A DNA stretch of 64,000 bases from Escherichia sp. MOD1-EC7003 (lineage in GTDB: Bacteria; Pseudomonadota; Gammaproteobacteria; Enterobacterales; Enterobacteriaceae). The DNA lies in the NCBI RefSeq assembly GCF_002965065.1, contig NZ_PTRE01000048.1, positions 1-64,000 on the forward strand, given 5' to 3'. The notes beneath the pieces are model-generated. The model was not told where the DNA came from. It did not search any database and worked only from the letters and a program-made list of their open reading frames with translations. Positions 31,193 to 43,155 of the stretch are shown here, in pieces (positions within the stretch are counted from its first letter, which is position 1; each line of letters begins with the position of its first letter). Made by a program: the position numbers and the translations under genes.

Positions 31193-31843
31193 GTGCGGTG
31201 CAAAGGTTTTCTGTTTGATCTTGATGGAACGCTGGTGGATTCCCTGCCTGCGGTAGAGCAGGCGTGGAGCAACTGGGCCAGACGTCATGGGTTAGCACCG
31301 GAAGAGGTTCTGGCTTTCATTCATGGTAAACAGGCGATTACCTCTCTGCGCCATTTTATGGTGGGCAAATCCGAGGCAGACATTGCCGCCGAGTTTACAC
31401 GTCTGGAGCAAATCGAGGCCACGGAAACCGAAGGTATTACCGCGCTTCCGGGGGCAATTGCCTTACTCAATCATTTGAATAAAGCAGGTATTCCGTGGGC
31501 CATTGTGACTTCTGGCTCCATGCCGGTAGCGCGAGCGCGCCATAAAATAGCCGGACTTCCTGCGCCAGAGGTGTTTGTGACCGCTGAGCGGGTGAAGCGC
31601 GGAAAACCAGAGCCTGATGCGTATCTGTTAGGTGCGCAGCTGCTGGGGCTTGCGCCGCAGGAGTGTGTGGTGGTAGAAGATGCTCCTGCTGGCGTGCTTT
31701 CCGGCCTGGCCGCGGGTTGCCATGTAATTGCAGTTAACGCTCCGGCAGATACCCCGCGCCTGAATGAGGTCGATTTTGTCCTTCACAGTCTGGAGCAAAT
31801 TACTGTGACCAAACAGCCAAATGGTGATGTTATTATTCAGTGA
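31193..31843 (+). CDS. hxpA: Hexitol phosphatase A (HAD family)
   Basis: Formerly yfbT. The 216-residue haloacid dehalogenase subfamily IA phosphatase acts on sugar phosphates such as sorbitol-6-phosphate and mannitol-1-phosphate. The nucleophile motif FDLDGT is at residues 8-13; motif II is VTSGS and motif III lies at KRGKPEPDAYL with VVEDAPAG. The start is GTG 31193 after GGAGG, 10 bases from yfbU. A terminator follows. Confidence 0.93.
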   Translation: MRCKGFLFDLDGTLVDSLPAVEQAWSNWARRHGLAPEEVLAFIHGKQAITSLRHFMVGKSEADIAAEFTRLEQIEATETEGITALPGAIALLNHLNKAGIPWAIVTSGSMPVARARHKIAGLPAPEVFVTAERVKRGKPEPDAYLLGAQLLGLAPQECVVVEDAPAGVLSGLAAGCHVIAVNAPADTPRLNEVDFVLHSLEQITVTKQPNGDVIIQ

Positions 31844-31861
31844 AACACCTGATCATGATTT

Positions 31862-31886
31862 AGCCCCATTTCGTTGGGGCTTTTTT
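31862..31886 (+). terminator. Terminator after hxpA
   Basis: AGCCCCA pairs with TGGGGCT across TTTCGT and is followed by TTTTT. A classic Rho-independent terminator. Confidence 0.9.
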
Positions 31887-31930
31887 ATGGCAGAATCAAG
31901 CCATCCCCCCTCAATTAACAAGGATAAGTT

Positions 31931-33763
31931 GTGAACGGTGAATTGATTTGGGTTCTTTCATTACTGGCCGTTGCCATCGTCTTGTTTGCGACGGGCAGAG
32001 TGCGTATGGATGCGGTCGCTTTGTTTGTTATTGTCGCGTTTGCATTAAGCGGAACGCTGACGGTCTCCGAAGTATTTTCTGGCTTCTCCGATCCCAACGT
32101 AGTCCTGATTGCCGCCTTGTTTATTATTGGCGATGGCTTGGTCCGTACCGGTGTTGCTACCGTAATGGGAACATGGCTGGTCAAAGTGGCGGGCAACAGT
32201 GAAATCAAAATGTTGGTTTTGTTGATGCTGACCGTCGCGGGGCTTGGTGCGTTTATGAGTTCAACCGGCGTCGTCGCTATCTTTATTCCCGTGGTGTTAA
32301 GCGTTGCGATGCGCATGCAAACGTCGCCGTCCCGTCTGATGATGCCGTTAAGTTTTGCCGGGCTGATAAGCGGCATGATGACGCTGGTGGCGACGCCGCC
32401 AAACCTGGTGGTCAACAGTGAATTGCTGCGTGAAGGCTATCATGGTTTTAGTTTCTTTAGCGTAACGCCCATCGGCCTGGTCGTATTGATTCTGGGCATC
32501 TTATATATGCTAGTGATGCGTTTCATGCTGAAAGGGGATACCCAGACCCCGCAGCGCGAAGGCTGGAAGCGTCGTACGTTCCGTGATCTTATCCGTGAAT
32601 ATCGACTTACCGGCCGTGCGCGTCGTTTGGCTATTCGTCCCGGTTCGCCAATGATTGGCCAACGACTGGACGATCTCAAATTACGTGAACGTTATGGCGC
32701 TAACGTCATCGGTGTTGAACGCTGGCGGCGTTTTCGTCGCGTTATCGTGAACGTTAATGGGGTTTCTGAATTTCGCGCGCGTGACGTTTTGCTTATTGAT
32801 ATGTCTGCGGCTGATGTCGATCTCCGGCAATTTTGTAGTGAGCAATTGCTGGAGCCGATGGTACTGCGCGGCGAGTATTTTTCTGACCAGGCCCTTGATG
32901 TGGGCATGGCAGAGATTTCATTAATTCCTGAGTCAGAACTTATTGGTAAATCGGTGCGCGAAATTGGTTTTCGTACCCGCTACGGACTGAATGTGGTGGG
33001 GCTAAAGCGCAATGGCGTGGCGCTGGAAGGTTCGCTGGCGGATGAGCCTCTGCTGCTGGGCGATATCATCCTGGTTGTGGGTAACTGGAAACTGATCGGT
33101 ATGCTGGCCAAACAGGGCCGCGACTTCGTAGCGCTGAACTTACCGGAAGAGGTGAGTGAAGCATCGCCCGCGCACAGCCAGGCACCCCATGCCATTTTCT
33201 GTCTGGTGCTAATGGTGGCGTTAATGCTGACTGATGAAATTCCTAATCCTGTTGCCGCTATCATCGCCTGCCTGTTGATGGGGAAATTCCGCTGTATCGA
33301 TGCTGAAAGCGCCTATAAATCCATTCACTGGCCAAGCATTATTTTGATAGTCGGGATGATGCCGTTTGCTGTGGCATTACAGAAAACGGGCGGTGTCGCG
33401 CTGGCAGTGAAAGGGTTGATGGACATTGGCGGCGGCTACGGGCCACATATGATGCTGGGGTGTTTGTTTGTCTTATCGGCGGTTATTGGGCTATTTATCT
33501 CTAATACCGCGACGGCGGTGTTGATGGCTCCGATTGCGCTGGCTGCTGCCAAAACGATGGGGGTGTCGCCTTATCCATTTGCGATGGTCGTGGCGATGGC
33601 AGCATCTGCCGCCTTTATGACGCCCGTTTCTTCACCCGTTAACACACTGGTTTTAGGTCCGGGAAATTACAGCTTCAGTGATTTTGTGAAGCTTGGCGTT
33701 CCGTTCACCATTATCGTGATGGTGGTTTGCGTGGTGATGATCCCGATGCTGTTTCCGTTTTAA
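31931..33763 (+). CDS. yfbS: SLC13/DASS-type transporter with two RCK/TrkA-C domains
   Basis: The 610-residue inner membrane protein of the Na+/sulfate-dicarboxylate symporter (CitMHS/SLC13-like) family starts at GTG 31931. Membrane segments fill the N- and C-terminal thirds, with family motifs [20 protein letters not shown] and [11 protein letters not shown]. Between them (about residues 210-400) are two TrkA-C/RCK-like cytoplasmic domains ([35 protein letters not shown]). The substrate is unknown. It is convergent with yfbR across a REP pair. Confidence 0.93.
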   Translation: MNGELIWVLSLLAVAIVLFATGRVRMDAVALFVIVAFALSGTLTVSEVFSGFSDPNVVLIAALFIIGDGLVRTGVATVMGTWLVKVAGNSEIKMLVLLMLTVAGLGAFMSSTGVVAIFIPVVLSVAMRMQTSPSRLMMPLSFAGLISGMMTLVATPPNLVVNSELLREGYHGFSFFSVTPIGLVVLILGILYMLVMRFMLKGDTQTPQREGWKRRTFRDLIREYRLTGRARRLAIRPGSPMIGQRLDDLKLRERYGANVIGVERWRRFRRVIVNVNGVSEFRARDVLLIDMSAADVDLRQFCSEQLLEPMVLRGEYFSDQALDVGMAEISLIPESELIGKSVREIGFRTRYGLNVVGLKRNGVALEGSLADEPLLLGDIILVVGNWKLIGMLAKQGRDFVALNLPEEVSEASPAHSQAPHAIFCLVLMVALMLTDEIPNPVAAIIACLLMGKFRCIDAESAYKSIHWPSIILIVGMMPFAVALQKTGGVALAVKGLMDIGGGYGPHMMLGCLFVLSAVIGLFISNTATAVLMAPIALAAAKTMGVSPYPFAMVVAMAASAAFMTPVSSPVNTLVLGPGNYSFSDFVKLGVPFTIIVMVVCVVMIPMLFPF

Positions 33764-33769
33764 TGAGAT

Positions 33770-33868
33770 GTCGCATCCGGTGCGCAATGCCTGATGCGAC
33801 GCAAACGCGTCTTATCCTGCCTACAAATCAAATCCAAATGTAGGCAGGATAAAGCGTTGACGCCGCAT
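33770..33868. repeat. REP pair between convergent yfbS and yfbR
   Basis: REP-type palindromes TCGCATCCGGTGCGC...GCCTGATGCGACGC and GTAGGCAGGATAAAGCG...GCCGCATCTTAC lie in inverted orientation, joined by an arm of near-complementary TGCCTACA/TGTAGGCA. They may terminate or protect both converging transcripts. Confidence 0.88.
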
Positions 33869-33869
33869 C

Positions 33870-34469
33870 TTACAGTGGCGAATCCTGGCTAATCTCATCG
33901 AGTGAAAGATGGAAGCTGGGAACAAATACTTCCATGAAGTAGTCCATCTCCAGACTGCGGCGCGCTTCAAGCGTTGCTTCCAGCCGCGTTTTTGCCAGCA
34001 AGAATTCATTATTCCCGGCCGCGAGCTCTTCCAGACATTTCAGATATGCACACAGTGCATCTGCCTGTTTCACCAGCGATTTTTCTTCATCGCTATACGC
34101 ATGCTCATCAATCAACGGCGCGAAGATATCCTGCAACTCTTCCGGCACCATATCGACCAGTTTTTGCTGAGCGATTTTTTCAATAGCCTTGTATTCCTGA
34201 GCGATTTGCGAATTGAAGTATTTCACCGGAGTAGGGAGATCGCCTGTGAGCACTTCTGAGGCATCGTGGTACATCGCCAGCAAAGCGATGCGTTCGGCGT
34301 TGACATTACCGCCAAATTTACGATTTTTGATGGCTGCCAGCGCATGGGCGACCATCGCTACCTGCAAACTGTGTTCGGACACATTTTCCGTCCGCACGTT
34401 GCGCATTAGCGGCCAGCGGTTAATGAGTTTCAGGCGGGAGAGGTGGGCAAAAAAATGGCTCTGTTTCAT
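33870..34469 (-). CDS. yfbR: 5'-deoxynucleotidase, HD domain
   Basis: YfbR removes the 5' phosphate of deoxyribonucleoside monophosphates, including dUMP and dCMP supply routes in thymidylate synthesis. The 199-residue HD-domain protein has His33 ([10 protein letters not shown]), His68-Asp69 ([13 protein letters not shown]) and Asp137 in [12 protein letters not shown] as metal ligands. It follows alaA on the minus strand, separated by a hairpin. Confidence 0.95.
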   Translation of the reverse strand: MKQSHFFAHLSRLKLINRWPLMRNVRTENVSEHSLQVAMVAHALAAIKNRKFGGNVNAERIALLAMYHDASEVLTGDLPTPVKYFNSQIAQEYKAIEKIAQQKLVDMVPEELQDIFAPLIDEHAYSDEEKSLVKQADALCAYLKCLEELAAGNNEFLLAKTRLEATLEARRSLEMDYFMEVFVPSFHLSLDEISQDSPL

Positions 34470-34516
34470 AGTGACCTTACGTATGATGACATCATCAGGT
34501 CATTGTGGCGGGATAA

Positions 34517-34543
34517 CACTGCCGGATGCAATCTCCGGCAGTG
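34517..34543 (-). terminator. Hairpin between alaA and yfbR
   Basis: CACTGCCGGA pairs perfectly with TCCGGCAGTG around a 7-base loop, just after the alaA stop. No T tract follows on the minus strand, so it may be a partial terminator or 3' protective hairpin. Confidence 0.5.
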
Positions 34544-34552
34544 AAATTAAGA

Positions 34553-35770
34553 TTACAGCTGATGATAACCAGAAAGGAAACGCGCGAACTTACTCAAAGA
34601 CAGCTCGATATCATCGACACGCGGTAGCGTGACAATGCGGAAGTGATCCGGCCACGGCCAGTTGAATGCCGTCCCTTGCACCAGCAGGACTTTTTCCTGC
34701 AACAGGAAATCGAGCACCATTTTCTGATCGTCGTGAATGTTAAAGCGTTTGGCATCGATTTTCGGGAACATGTACAGCGCACCGCGCGGTTTCACGCAGG
34801 AAACGCCCGGGATATCGTTGATCAACTCCCACGCACGGTTACGCTGCTCGTAAAGACGCCCGCCTGGGGTAATAAATTCACTGATACTCTGATAACCGCC
34901 CAGCGCGGTCTGAATGGCGTGTTGCGCAGGAACGTTAGCACACAGGCGCATTGAAGCCAGCATTTCCAGACCTTCGATGTAGCCTTTGGCGTGTTTTTTC
35001 GGTCCGTTCAACACCATCCACCCCTGACGGAAGCCTGCAACGCGGTACGTTTTCGACAATCCGTTAAAGGTAATGGTCAGCAGATCAGGTGCCAGCGGCG
35101 CAATTGAGTGATGCTCGGCATCGTCGTAGAGAATCTTGTCATAAATTTCATCGGCAAAGATAATGAGATTATGCTGACGTGCAATCTCTACAATCTCCAT
35201 TAAAAGCTCTTTGGAATATACCGCGCCGGTTGGATTGTTCGGGTTGATAATAACGATCCCACGCGTACGAGGCGTAATTTTAGCGCGAATATCATCGAGG
35301 TCCGGGAACCAGTCAGAGGATTCATCGCAAAGATAATGCACTGCTTTACCGCTGGAGAGCGAAACCGCTGCGGTCCATAGTGGGTAATCAGGTGCAGGAA
35401 CCAACATTTCGTCCCCGCTGTTCAGCAATGCCTGCATTGCCTGAACGATAAGCTCCGATACACCATTGCCGATGTAAATATCTTCCACGGTAACATCACG
35501 CATGCCACGAGCCTGGTAGTGCTGCATGATGGCTTTACGCGCGGAGTAAAGACCTTTGGAATCGCAATAGCCTTGAGCGGTAGGCAGGTTGCGTATCACG
35601 TCAACGAGGATTTCATCTGGCGCGTCAAAACCGAACGGGGCAGGGTTGCCAATGTTCAGTTTCAGTACCTTGTTACCTTCTTCTTCCAGGCGTTTTGCTT
35701 CTTTCAGCACCGGACCACGGATGTCGTAACAGACATTCTCTAATTTGCTGGATTTTTCAATGGGTGACAT
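34553..35770 (-). CDS. alaA: Glutamate-pyruvate aminotransferase AlaA
   Basis: AlaA (formerly YfbQ) makes L-alanine from pyruvate and glutamate. The 405-residue fold-type I PLP aminotransferase has the catalytic Lys240 in FNGLSKTYRVAG, with the usual IINPNNPTGAVYS and phosphate-binding motifs. I use ATG 35770 (MSPIEKSSKLENV); an upstream in-frame start is less likely. It is divergent from lrhA across a 910-base gap. Confidence 0.96.
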   Translation of the reverse strand: MSPIEKSSKLENVCYDIRGPVLKEAKRLEEEGNKVLKLNIGNPAPFGFDAPDEILVDVIRNLPTAQGYCDSKGLYSARKAIMQHYQARGMRDVTVEDIYIGNGVSELIVQAMQALLNSGDEMLVPAPDYPLWTAAVSLSSGKAVHYLCDESSDWFPDLDDIRAKITPRTRGIVIINPNNPTGAVYSKELLMEIVEIARQHNLIIFADEIYDKILYDDAEHHSIAPLAPDLLTITFNGLSKTYRVAGFRQGWMVLNGPKKHAKGYIEGLEMLASMRLCANVPAQHAIQTALGGYQSISEFITPGGRLYEQRNRAWELINDIPGVSCVKPRGALYMFPKIDAKRFNIHDDQKMVLDFLLQEKVLLVQGTAFNWPWPDHFRIVTLPRVDDIELSLSKFARFLSGYHQL

Positions 35771-37619
<1,849 letters not shown>

Positions 37620-37662
37620 TCGACGGACGAGAGATAATTCCTGAGACAATAGTGTAAAAACG

Positions 37663-37701
37663 AGCCGCTGGGGGTAGTTAAAACCCCAGCGGCTGTTTTT
37701 T
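37663..37701 (+). terminator. Terminator after lrhA
   Basis: AGCCGCTGGGG pairs perfectly with CCCCAGCGGCT, followed by GTTTTTT. It isolates lrhA from nuoA. Confidence 0.93.
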
Positions 37702-38248
37702 GGTAAAAAACCTTCCTCGCGTAGTGCAGAACGCACAAAACTGTTCATTTTTCAATCACCAGAAATTCACGCCCCGTACGCACAAATAATCGCCTGAAAA
37801 AAAACACGTGTTACATCCATGTTAAAAAATACGTAAATCTGTTGCTGCATTTTTGTTATAAAATGACAAAAGCGTGTCACAGATCAAGAAAATACTCTCT
37901 TTGGGGGGAGGCATTGACACAAATTCCTGTCAAAATAGACCCGTATTTTTTTCCATTGCTTCACAACGGACACGATTCAACAACATCTAATTATCCTGGA
38001 GTCGTCAAAGATCTGGGGTGAAAGAGCATTAAATGCTAATGGTGTTGATATTATGTAAACCAATGTGAAGAAACTTTTGTTAAGGTTGACAAAAGGTTAT
38101 AGAAAGGAGTAAAAAACCACATCAATTAGCTGTATAGAAGAGTTTCTACAGTGATTGTAAGGTTTTTTTTATTCCTCCCCATGAATCGATGTGGCGTCCA
38201 TCTGCCGTGAAGAGCAGGGAATCTGGCGCTACTTTTGATGAGTAAGCA
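37702..38248 (+). promoter_or_regulatory. nuo operon promoter and leader region
   Basis: About 550 non-coding bases precede nuoA. A perfect TGTTA-N6-TGTTA direct repeat (37809-37824, 11-base period) matches an ArcA box. A TTGACA element lies at 37914-37919, with a poor TAGACC -10 sixteen bases on, so the promoter is tentative. The rest of the leader is AT-rich with no gene. Control of nuo by ArcA, NarL, FNR and other regulators is known in E. coli; only the ArcA-type box is clear here. Confidence 0.6.
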
Positions 38249-38692
38249 ATGAGTATGTCAACATCCACTGAAGTCATCGCTCATCACTGGGCATTCGCTA
38301 TCTTTCTTATCGTTGCCATTGGCCTGTGTTGCCTGATGCTGGTAGGCGGTTGGTTTTTAGGCGGTCGCGCACGCGCGAGGTCAAAAAACGTACCGTTTGA
38401 ATCAGGTATCGACTCGGTCGGCTCCGCCCGCTTACGCCTGTCCGCCAAGTTTTATCTGGTGGCCATGTTCTTCGTTATCTTCGACGTTGAAGCGCTGTAT
38501 CTGTTCGCATGGTCAACCTCTATCCGCGAAAGCGGCTGGGTAGGCTTTGTGGAAGCTGCAATTTTTATTTTTGTGTTACTGGCAGGTCTGGTTTATCTGG
38601 TGCGAATTGGCGCGCTGGACTGGACGCCCGCGCGTTCACGCCGCGAGCGTATGAACCCGGAAACGAACAGTATCGCTAATCGTCAACGCTAA
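38249..38692 (+). CDS. nuoA: NADH:ubiquinone oxidoreductase subunit A
   Basis: Small membrane subunit near the quinone site of complex I (proton-pumping NADH dehydrogenase I), 147 residues with three hydrophobic segments and the conserved loop [20 protein letters not shown] containing the acidic residues of this subunit. First gene of nuoA-N, about 550 bases downstream of the lrhA terminator. Confidence 0.98.
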
Positions 38693-38707
38693 CCGCGAGG
38701 CATTAAG

Positions 38708-39370
38708 ATGGATTATACGCTCACCCGCATAGATCCCAACGGTGAGAACGACCGTTACCCCCTGCAAAAGCAGGAGATCGTAACCGACCCTCTGGAGCAA
38801 GAAGTTAACAAAAACGTGTTTATGGGCAAGCTCAATGACATGGTTAACTGGGGTCGTAAAAACTCAATTTGGCCGTATAACTTCGGTCTTTCCTGCTGTT
38901 ACGTTGAGATGGTGACTTCGTTTACCGCGGTGCATGACGTGGCGCGTTTTGGCGCAGAAGTATTGCGTGCTTCGCCGCGTCAGGCTGACCTGATGGTGGT
39001 GGCAGGAACCTGCTTTACCAAAATGGCACCGGTTATTCAGCGTCTCTATGACCAGATGCTGGAGCCAAAATGGGTTATCTCAATGGGTGCCTGTGCCAAC
39101 TCCGGCGGTATGTACGATATTTATTCCGTTGTGCAGGGCGTCGATAAATTCATTCCGGTTGATGTTTACATTCCGGGTTGCCCGCCGCGTCCTGAAGCGT
39201 ATATGCAGGCACTGATGCTGTTGCAGGAATCTATCGGCAAAGAACGTCGTCCGCTCTCCTGGGTGGTTGGCGATCAGGGCGTTTATCGCGCCAATATGCA
39301 ATCAGAGCGCGAACGCAAGCGCGGTGAGCGCATTGCCGTAACCAACCTGCGTACACCTGACGAGATTTAA
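38708..39370 (+). CDS. nuoB: NADH:ubiquinone oxidoreductase subunit B
   Basis: Peripheral-arm subunit carrying the terminal 4Fe-4S cluster N2 that passes electrons to quinone, 220 residues. Cluster ligands appear as the adjacent cysteines in LSCCYVEM (about residues 63-64), the Cys in [11 protein letters not shown], and the Cys in [13 protein letters not shown]. Followed by a 93-base gap before nuoCD. Confidence 0.98.
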
Positions 39371-39463
39371 TTTGCGCCTGTCGGCAAAGGGATTTTTCTT
39401 CGCTTATTCCTAAATCTATTTCGCGAAGTTTACTGCGCCGACAGTCACCACGGACCATTTGCA

Positions 39464-41266
39464 ATGGTGAACAATATGACCGACTTAACCGCGCAAGAAC
39501 CCGCCTGGCAGACCCGCGATCATCTTGATGATCCGGTGATTGGCGAACTGCGCAACCGTTTTGGGCCGGATGCCTTTACTGTTCAGGCGACTCGCACCGG
39601 GGTTCCCGTTGTGTGGATCAAGCGTGAACAATTACTGGAAGTTGGCGATTTCTTAAAGAAACTGCCGAAACCTTACGTCATGCTGTTTGACTTACACGGC
39701 ATGGACGAACGTCTGCGCACACACCGCGAAGGGTTACCTGCCGCGGATTTTTCCGTTTTCTATCATCTGATCTCTATCGATCGTAACCGCGACATCATGC
39801 TGAAGGTGGCGCTGGCAGAAAACGACCTGCACGTACCGACCTTTACCAAACTGTTCCCTAACGCTAACTGGTATGAGCGTGAAACCTGGGATCTGTTTGG
39901 CATCACTTTCGACGGTCACCCTAATTTGCGCCGCATCATGATGCCGCAAACCTGGAAAGGTCACCCGCTGCGTAAAGATTACCCGGCGCGCGCCACCGAA
40001 TTCTCGCCGTTTGAGCTGACTAAAGCCAAACAGGATCTGGAGATGGAAGCCCTGACCTTCAAACCGGAAGAGTGGGGGATGAAGCGCGGCACCGAAAACG
40101 AGGACTTCATGTTCCTCAACCTCGGTCCGAACCACCCGTCGGCGCACGGTGCTTTCCGTATCGTTTTGCAGCTCGATGGCGAAGAGATTGTCGACTGCGT
40201 ACCAGACATCGGCTACCACCACCGCGGTGCAGAGAAAATGGGCGAGCGCCAGTCCTGGCATAGCTACATTCCGTATACCGACCGTATCGAATATCTCGGC
40301 GGCTGTGTCAACGAAATGCCGTACGTACTGGCGGTAGAGAAACTGGCTGGGATCACCGTGCCGGATCGCGTTAACGTTATTCGCGTAATGCTCTCCGAAC
40401 TGTTCCGCATCAACAGCCACCTGCTGTATATCTCGACCTTTATTCAGGACGTCGGCGCGATGACGCCAGTGTTCTTCGCCTTTACCGACAGGCAGAAAAT
40501 TTACGATCTGGTGGAAGCAATCACTGGTTTTCGTATGCACCCGGCGTGGTTCCGTATTGGCGGCGTAGCGCACGACCTGCCGCGTGGCTGGGATCGCCTG
40601 CTGCGTGAGTTCCTCGACTGGATGCCGAAACGTCTGGCGTCTTACGAGAAAGCGGCGCTGCAAAACACCATTCTGAAAGGTCGTTCCCAGGGCGTTGCCG
40701 CCTATGGCGCGAAAGAGGCGCTGGAGTGGGGCACCACCGGCGCAGGCCTGCGTGCCACCGGGATCGACTTCGACGTGCGTAAGGCGCGTCCTTATTCTGG
40801 CTATGAAAACTTCGACTTTGAAATCCCGGTGGGCGGTGGTGTTTCTGACTGCTACACCCGCGTGATGCTGAAAGTGGAAGAGCTGCGCCAGAGCCTGCGT
40901 ATTCTTGAGCAGTGCCTCAACAACATGCCGGAAGGCCCGTTCAAAGCGGATCATCCGCTGACCACGCCGCCGCCGAAAGAGCGCACGCTGCAACATATCG
41001 AAACCCTGATCACCCACTTCCTGCAAGTGTCGTGGGGGCCGGTGATGCCTGCCAATGAATCTTTCCAGATGATTGAGGCGACCAAAGGGATCAACAGTTA
41101 CTACCTGACCAGCGACGGCAGCACCATGAGTTATCGCACCCGTATCCGCACGCCGAGTTATGCGCATTTGCAGCAAATTCCGGCGGCGATCCGCGGTAGC
41201 CTGGTGTCTGACTTGATTGTTTATCTGGGCAGTATCGATTTTGTTATGTCAGATGTGGACCGCTAA
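39464..41266 (+). CDS. nuoC: NADH:ubiquinone oxidoreductase fused subunit C/D
   Basis: Fused NuoCD, as is normal in enterobacteria. The N-terminal NuoC-like domain (to about residue 190) joins the peripheral arm; the C-terminal NuoD-like domain (from about [14 protein letters not shown]) shapes the quinone chamber. ATG 39464 gives 600 residues; a second ATG at 39476 gives 596, and the GGTGA between them favours neither strongly. No break at the fusion joint. Confidence 0.98.
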
Positions 41267-41268
41267 TT

Positions 41269-41769
41269 ATGCACGAGAATCAACAACCACAAACCGAGGC
41301 TTTTGAGCTGAGTGCGGCAGAGCGTGAAGCGATTGAGCACGAGATGCACCACTACGAAGACCCGCGTGCGGCGTCCATTGAAGCGCTGAAAATCGTTCAG
41401 AAGCAGCGTGGCTGGGTGCCGGATGGCGCGATCCACGCGATCGCCGACGTGCTGGGTATTCCGGCGAGCGATGTCGAAGGTGTGGCAACGTTCTACAGCC
41501 AGATCTTCCGCCAGCCGGCAGGCCGTCATGTGATCCGTTATTGCGACAGCGTGGTCTGTCACATCAACGGTTACCAGGGCATTCAGGCGGCGCTGGAGAA
41601 AAAGCTGAACATCAAACCAGGGCAAACGACATTTGATGGCCGCTTTACGCTGCTGCCAACTTGCTGCCTGGGGAACTGTGATAAAGGGCCAAACATGATG
41701 ATCGATGAGGATACTCACGCGCATCTGACCCCGGAAGCGATCCCTGAATTGCTGGAGCGGTATAAATGA
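41269..41769 (+). CDS. nuoE: NADH:ubiquinone oxidoreductase subunit E
   Basis: The 24-kDa-type subunit with a thioredoxin-like fold carries the 2Fe-2S cluster N1a, 166 residues. Cys ligands are seen in [13 protein letters not shown] and [15 protein letters not shown]. It starts three bases after nuoCD and its stop overlaps the nuoF start. Confidence 0.97.
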   Translation: MHENQQPQTEAFELSAAEREAIEHEMHHYEDPRAASIEALKIVQKQRGWVPDGAIHAIADVLGIPASDVEGVATFYSQIFRQPAGRHVIRYCDSVVCHINGYQGIQAALEKKLNIKPGQTTFDGRFTLLPTCCLGNCDKGPNMMIDEDTHAHLTPEAIPELLERYK

Positions 41770-43103
41770 AAAACATTATCCGTACTCCCGAAACGCATCC
41801 GCTGACCTGGCGTCTGCGTGATGACAAACAGCCAGTGTGGCTGGACGAATATCGCAGCAAAAACGGTTACGAAGGCGCGCGTAAGGCGCTGACCGGGCTT
41901 TCTCCGGACGAAATCGTCAATCAGGTCAAAGACGCTGGTCTGAAAGGGCGCGGCGGCGCGGGCTTTTCGACTGGCCTGAAGTGGAGCCTGATGCCGAAAG
42001 ACGAATCCATGAACATCCGTTACCTGCTGTGTAACGCTGATGAAATGGAGCCAGGCACCTATAAAGACCGCCTGCTGATGGAGCAGCTGCCGCACCTGTT
42101 GGTGGAAGGTATGCTCATCTCCGCGTTTGCGCTGAAAGCTTACCGTGGCTACATCTTCCTGCGTGGCGAATATATCGAGGCGGCAGTGAATCTGCGCCGT
42201 GCCATTGCCGAAGCGACCGAGGCGGGTCTGCTTGGCAAAAATATTATGGGAACAGGTTTTGATTTTGAACTGTTTGTCCATACCGGGGCAGGGCGCTACA
42301 TCTGCGGCGAAGAAACAGCGTTAATCAACTCCCTGGAAGGGCGTCGTGCTAACCCACGCTCGAAACCCCCTTTCCCGGCAACCTCCGGCGTATGGGGCAA
42401 ACCGACCTGTGTCAACAACGTCGAAACCCTGTGTAACGTTCCGGCGATCCTTGCTAACGGCGTGGAGTGGTATCAGAGCATCTCGAAAAGTAAAGATGCT
42501 GGCACCAAGCTGATGGGCTTCTCCGGTCGGGTGAAAAATCCGGGCCTGTGGGAACTGCCGTTCGGCACCACTGCACGCGAGATCCTCGAAGATTACGCTG
42601 GTGGTATGCGTGACGGTCTGAAATTCAAAGCCTGGCAGCCAGGCGGTGCGGGCACTGACTTCCTGACCGAAGCGCACCTTGACCTGCCGATGGAATTCGA
42701 AAGTATCGGTAAAGCGGGCAGCCGTCTGGGGACGGCGCTGGCGATGGCGGTTGACCATGAGATCAACATGGTGTCGCTGGTGCGTAACCTGGAAGAGTTT
42801 TTCGCCCGTGAGTCCTGCGGCTGGTGTACGCCGTGTCGCGATGGTCTGCCGTGGAGCGTGAAAATTCTACGTGCGCTGGAGCGTGGCGAAGGTCAGCCGG
42901 GAGATATCGAAACACTTGAGCAACTGTGTCGATTCTTAGGACCGGGGAAAACGTTCTGTGCCCACGCACCTGGTGCAGTGGAGCCGTTACAGAGCGCCAT
43001 CAAATATTTCCGCGAAGAATTTGAGGCGGGAATCAAACAGCCGTTCAGCAATACCCATTTGATTAATGGGATTCAGCCGAACCTGCTGAAAGAGCGCTGG
43101 TAA
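41766..43103 (+). CDS. nuoF: NADH:ubiquinone oxidoreductase subunit F
   Basis: The 51-kDa-type subunit binds NADH, FMN and cluster N3; 445 residues. The glycine-rich nucleotide motif [14 protein letters not shown] (about residues 61-74), a second FMN region with [14 protein letters not shown], and the N3 cysteine motif [12 protein letters not shown] (about 352-363) are all present. Overlaps the nuoE stop by four bases. Confidence 0.98.
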   Translation: MKNIIRTPETHPLTWRLRDDKQPVWLDEYRSKNGYEGARKALTGLSPDEIVNQVKDAGLKGRGGAGFSTGLKWSLMPKDESMNIRYLLCNADEMEPGTYKDRLLMEQLPHLLVEGMLISAFALKAYRGYIFLRGEYIEAAVNLRRAIAEATEAGLLGKNIMGTGFDFELFVHTGAGRYICGEETALINSLEGRRANPRSKPPFPATSGVWGKPTCVNNVETLCNVPAILANGVEWYQSISKSKDAGTKLMGFSGRVKNPGLWELPFGTTAREILEDYAGGMRDGLKFKAWQPGGAGTDFLTEAHLDLPMEFESIGKAGSRLGTALAMAVDHEINMVSLVRNLEEFFARESCGWCTPCRDGLPWSVKILRALERGEGQPGDIETLEQLCRFLGPGKTFCAHAPGAVEPLQSAIKYFREEFEAGIKQPFSNTHLINGIQPNLLKERW

Positions 43104-43155
43104 CCGAATTTTGATTAACGCTCGGTCTCTGACCGAGAAAACTGGAAGCATGCTA

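Noticed and set aside
39734-41176. A 480-codon open frame antisense to nuoCD
   Set aside because: Same cause: codon bias of the sense gene. The translation has no family resemblance and no start signal.
39464-41266. nuoC-nuoD fusion as a novel fusion protein
   Set aside because: A fused NuoCD is the normal state in enterobacteria.
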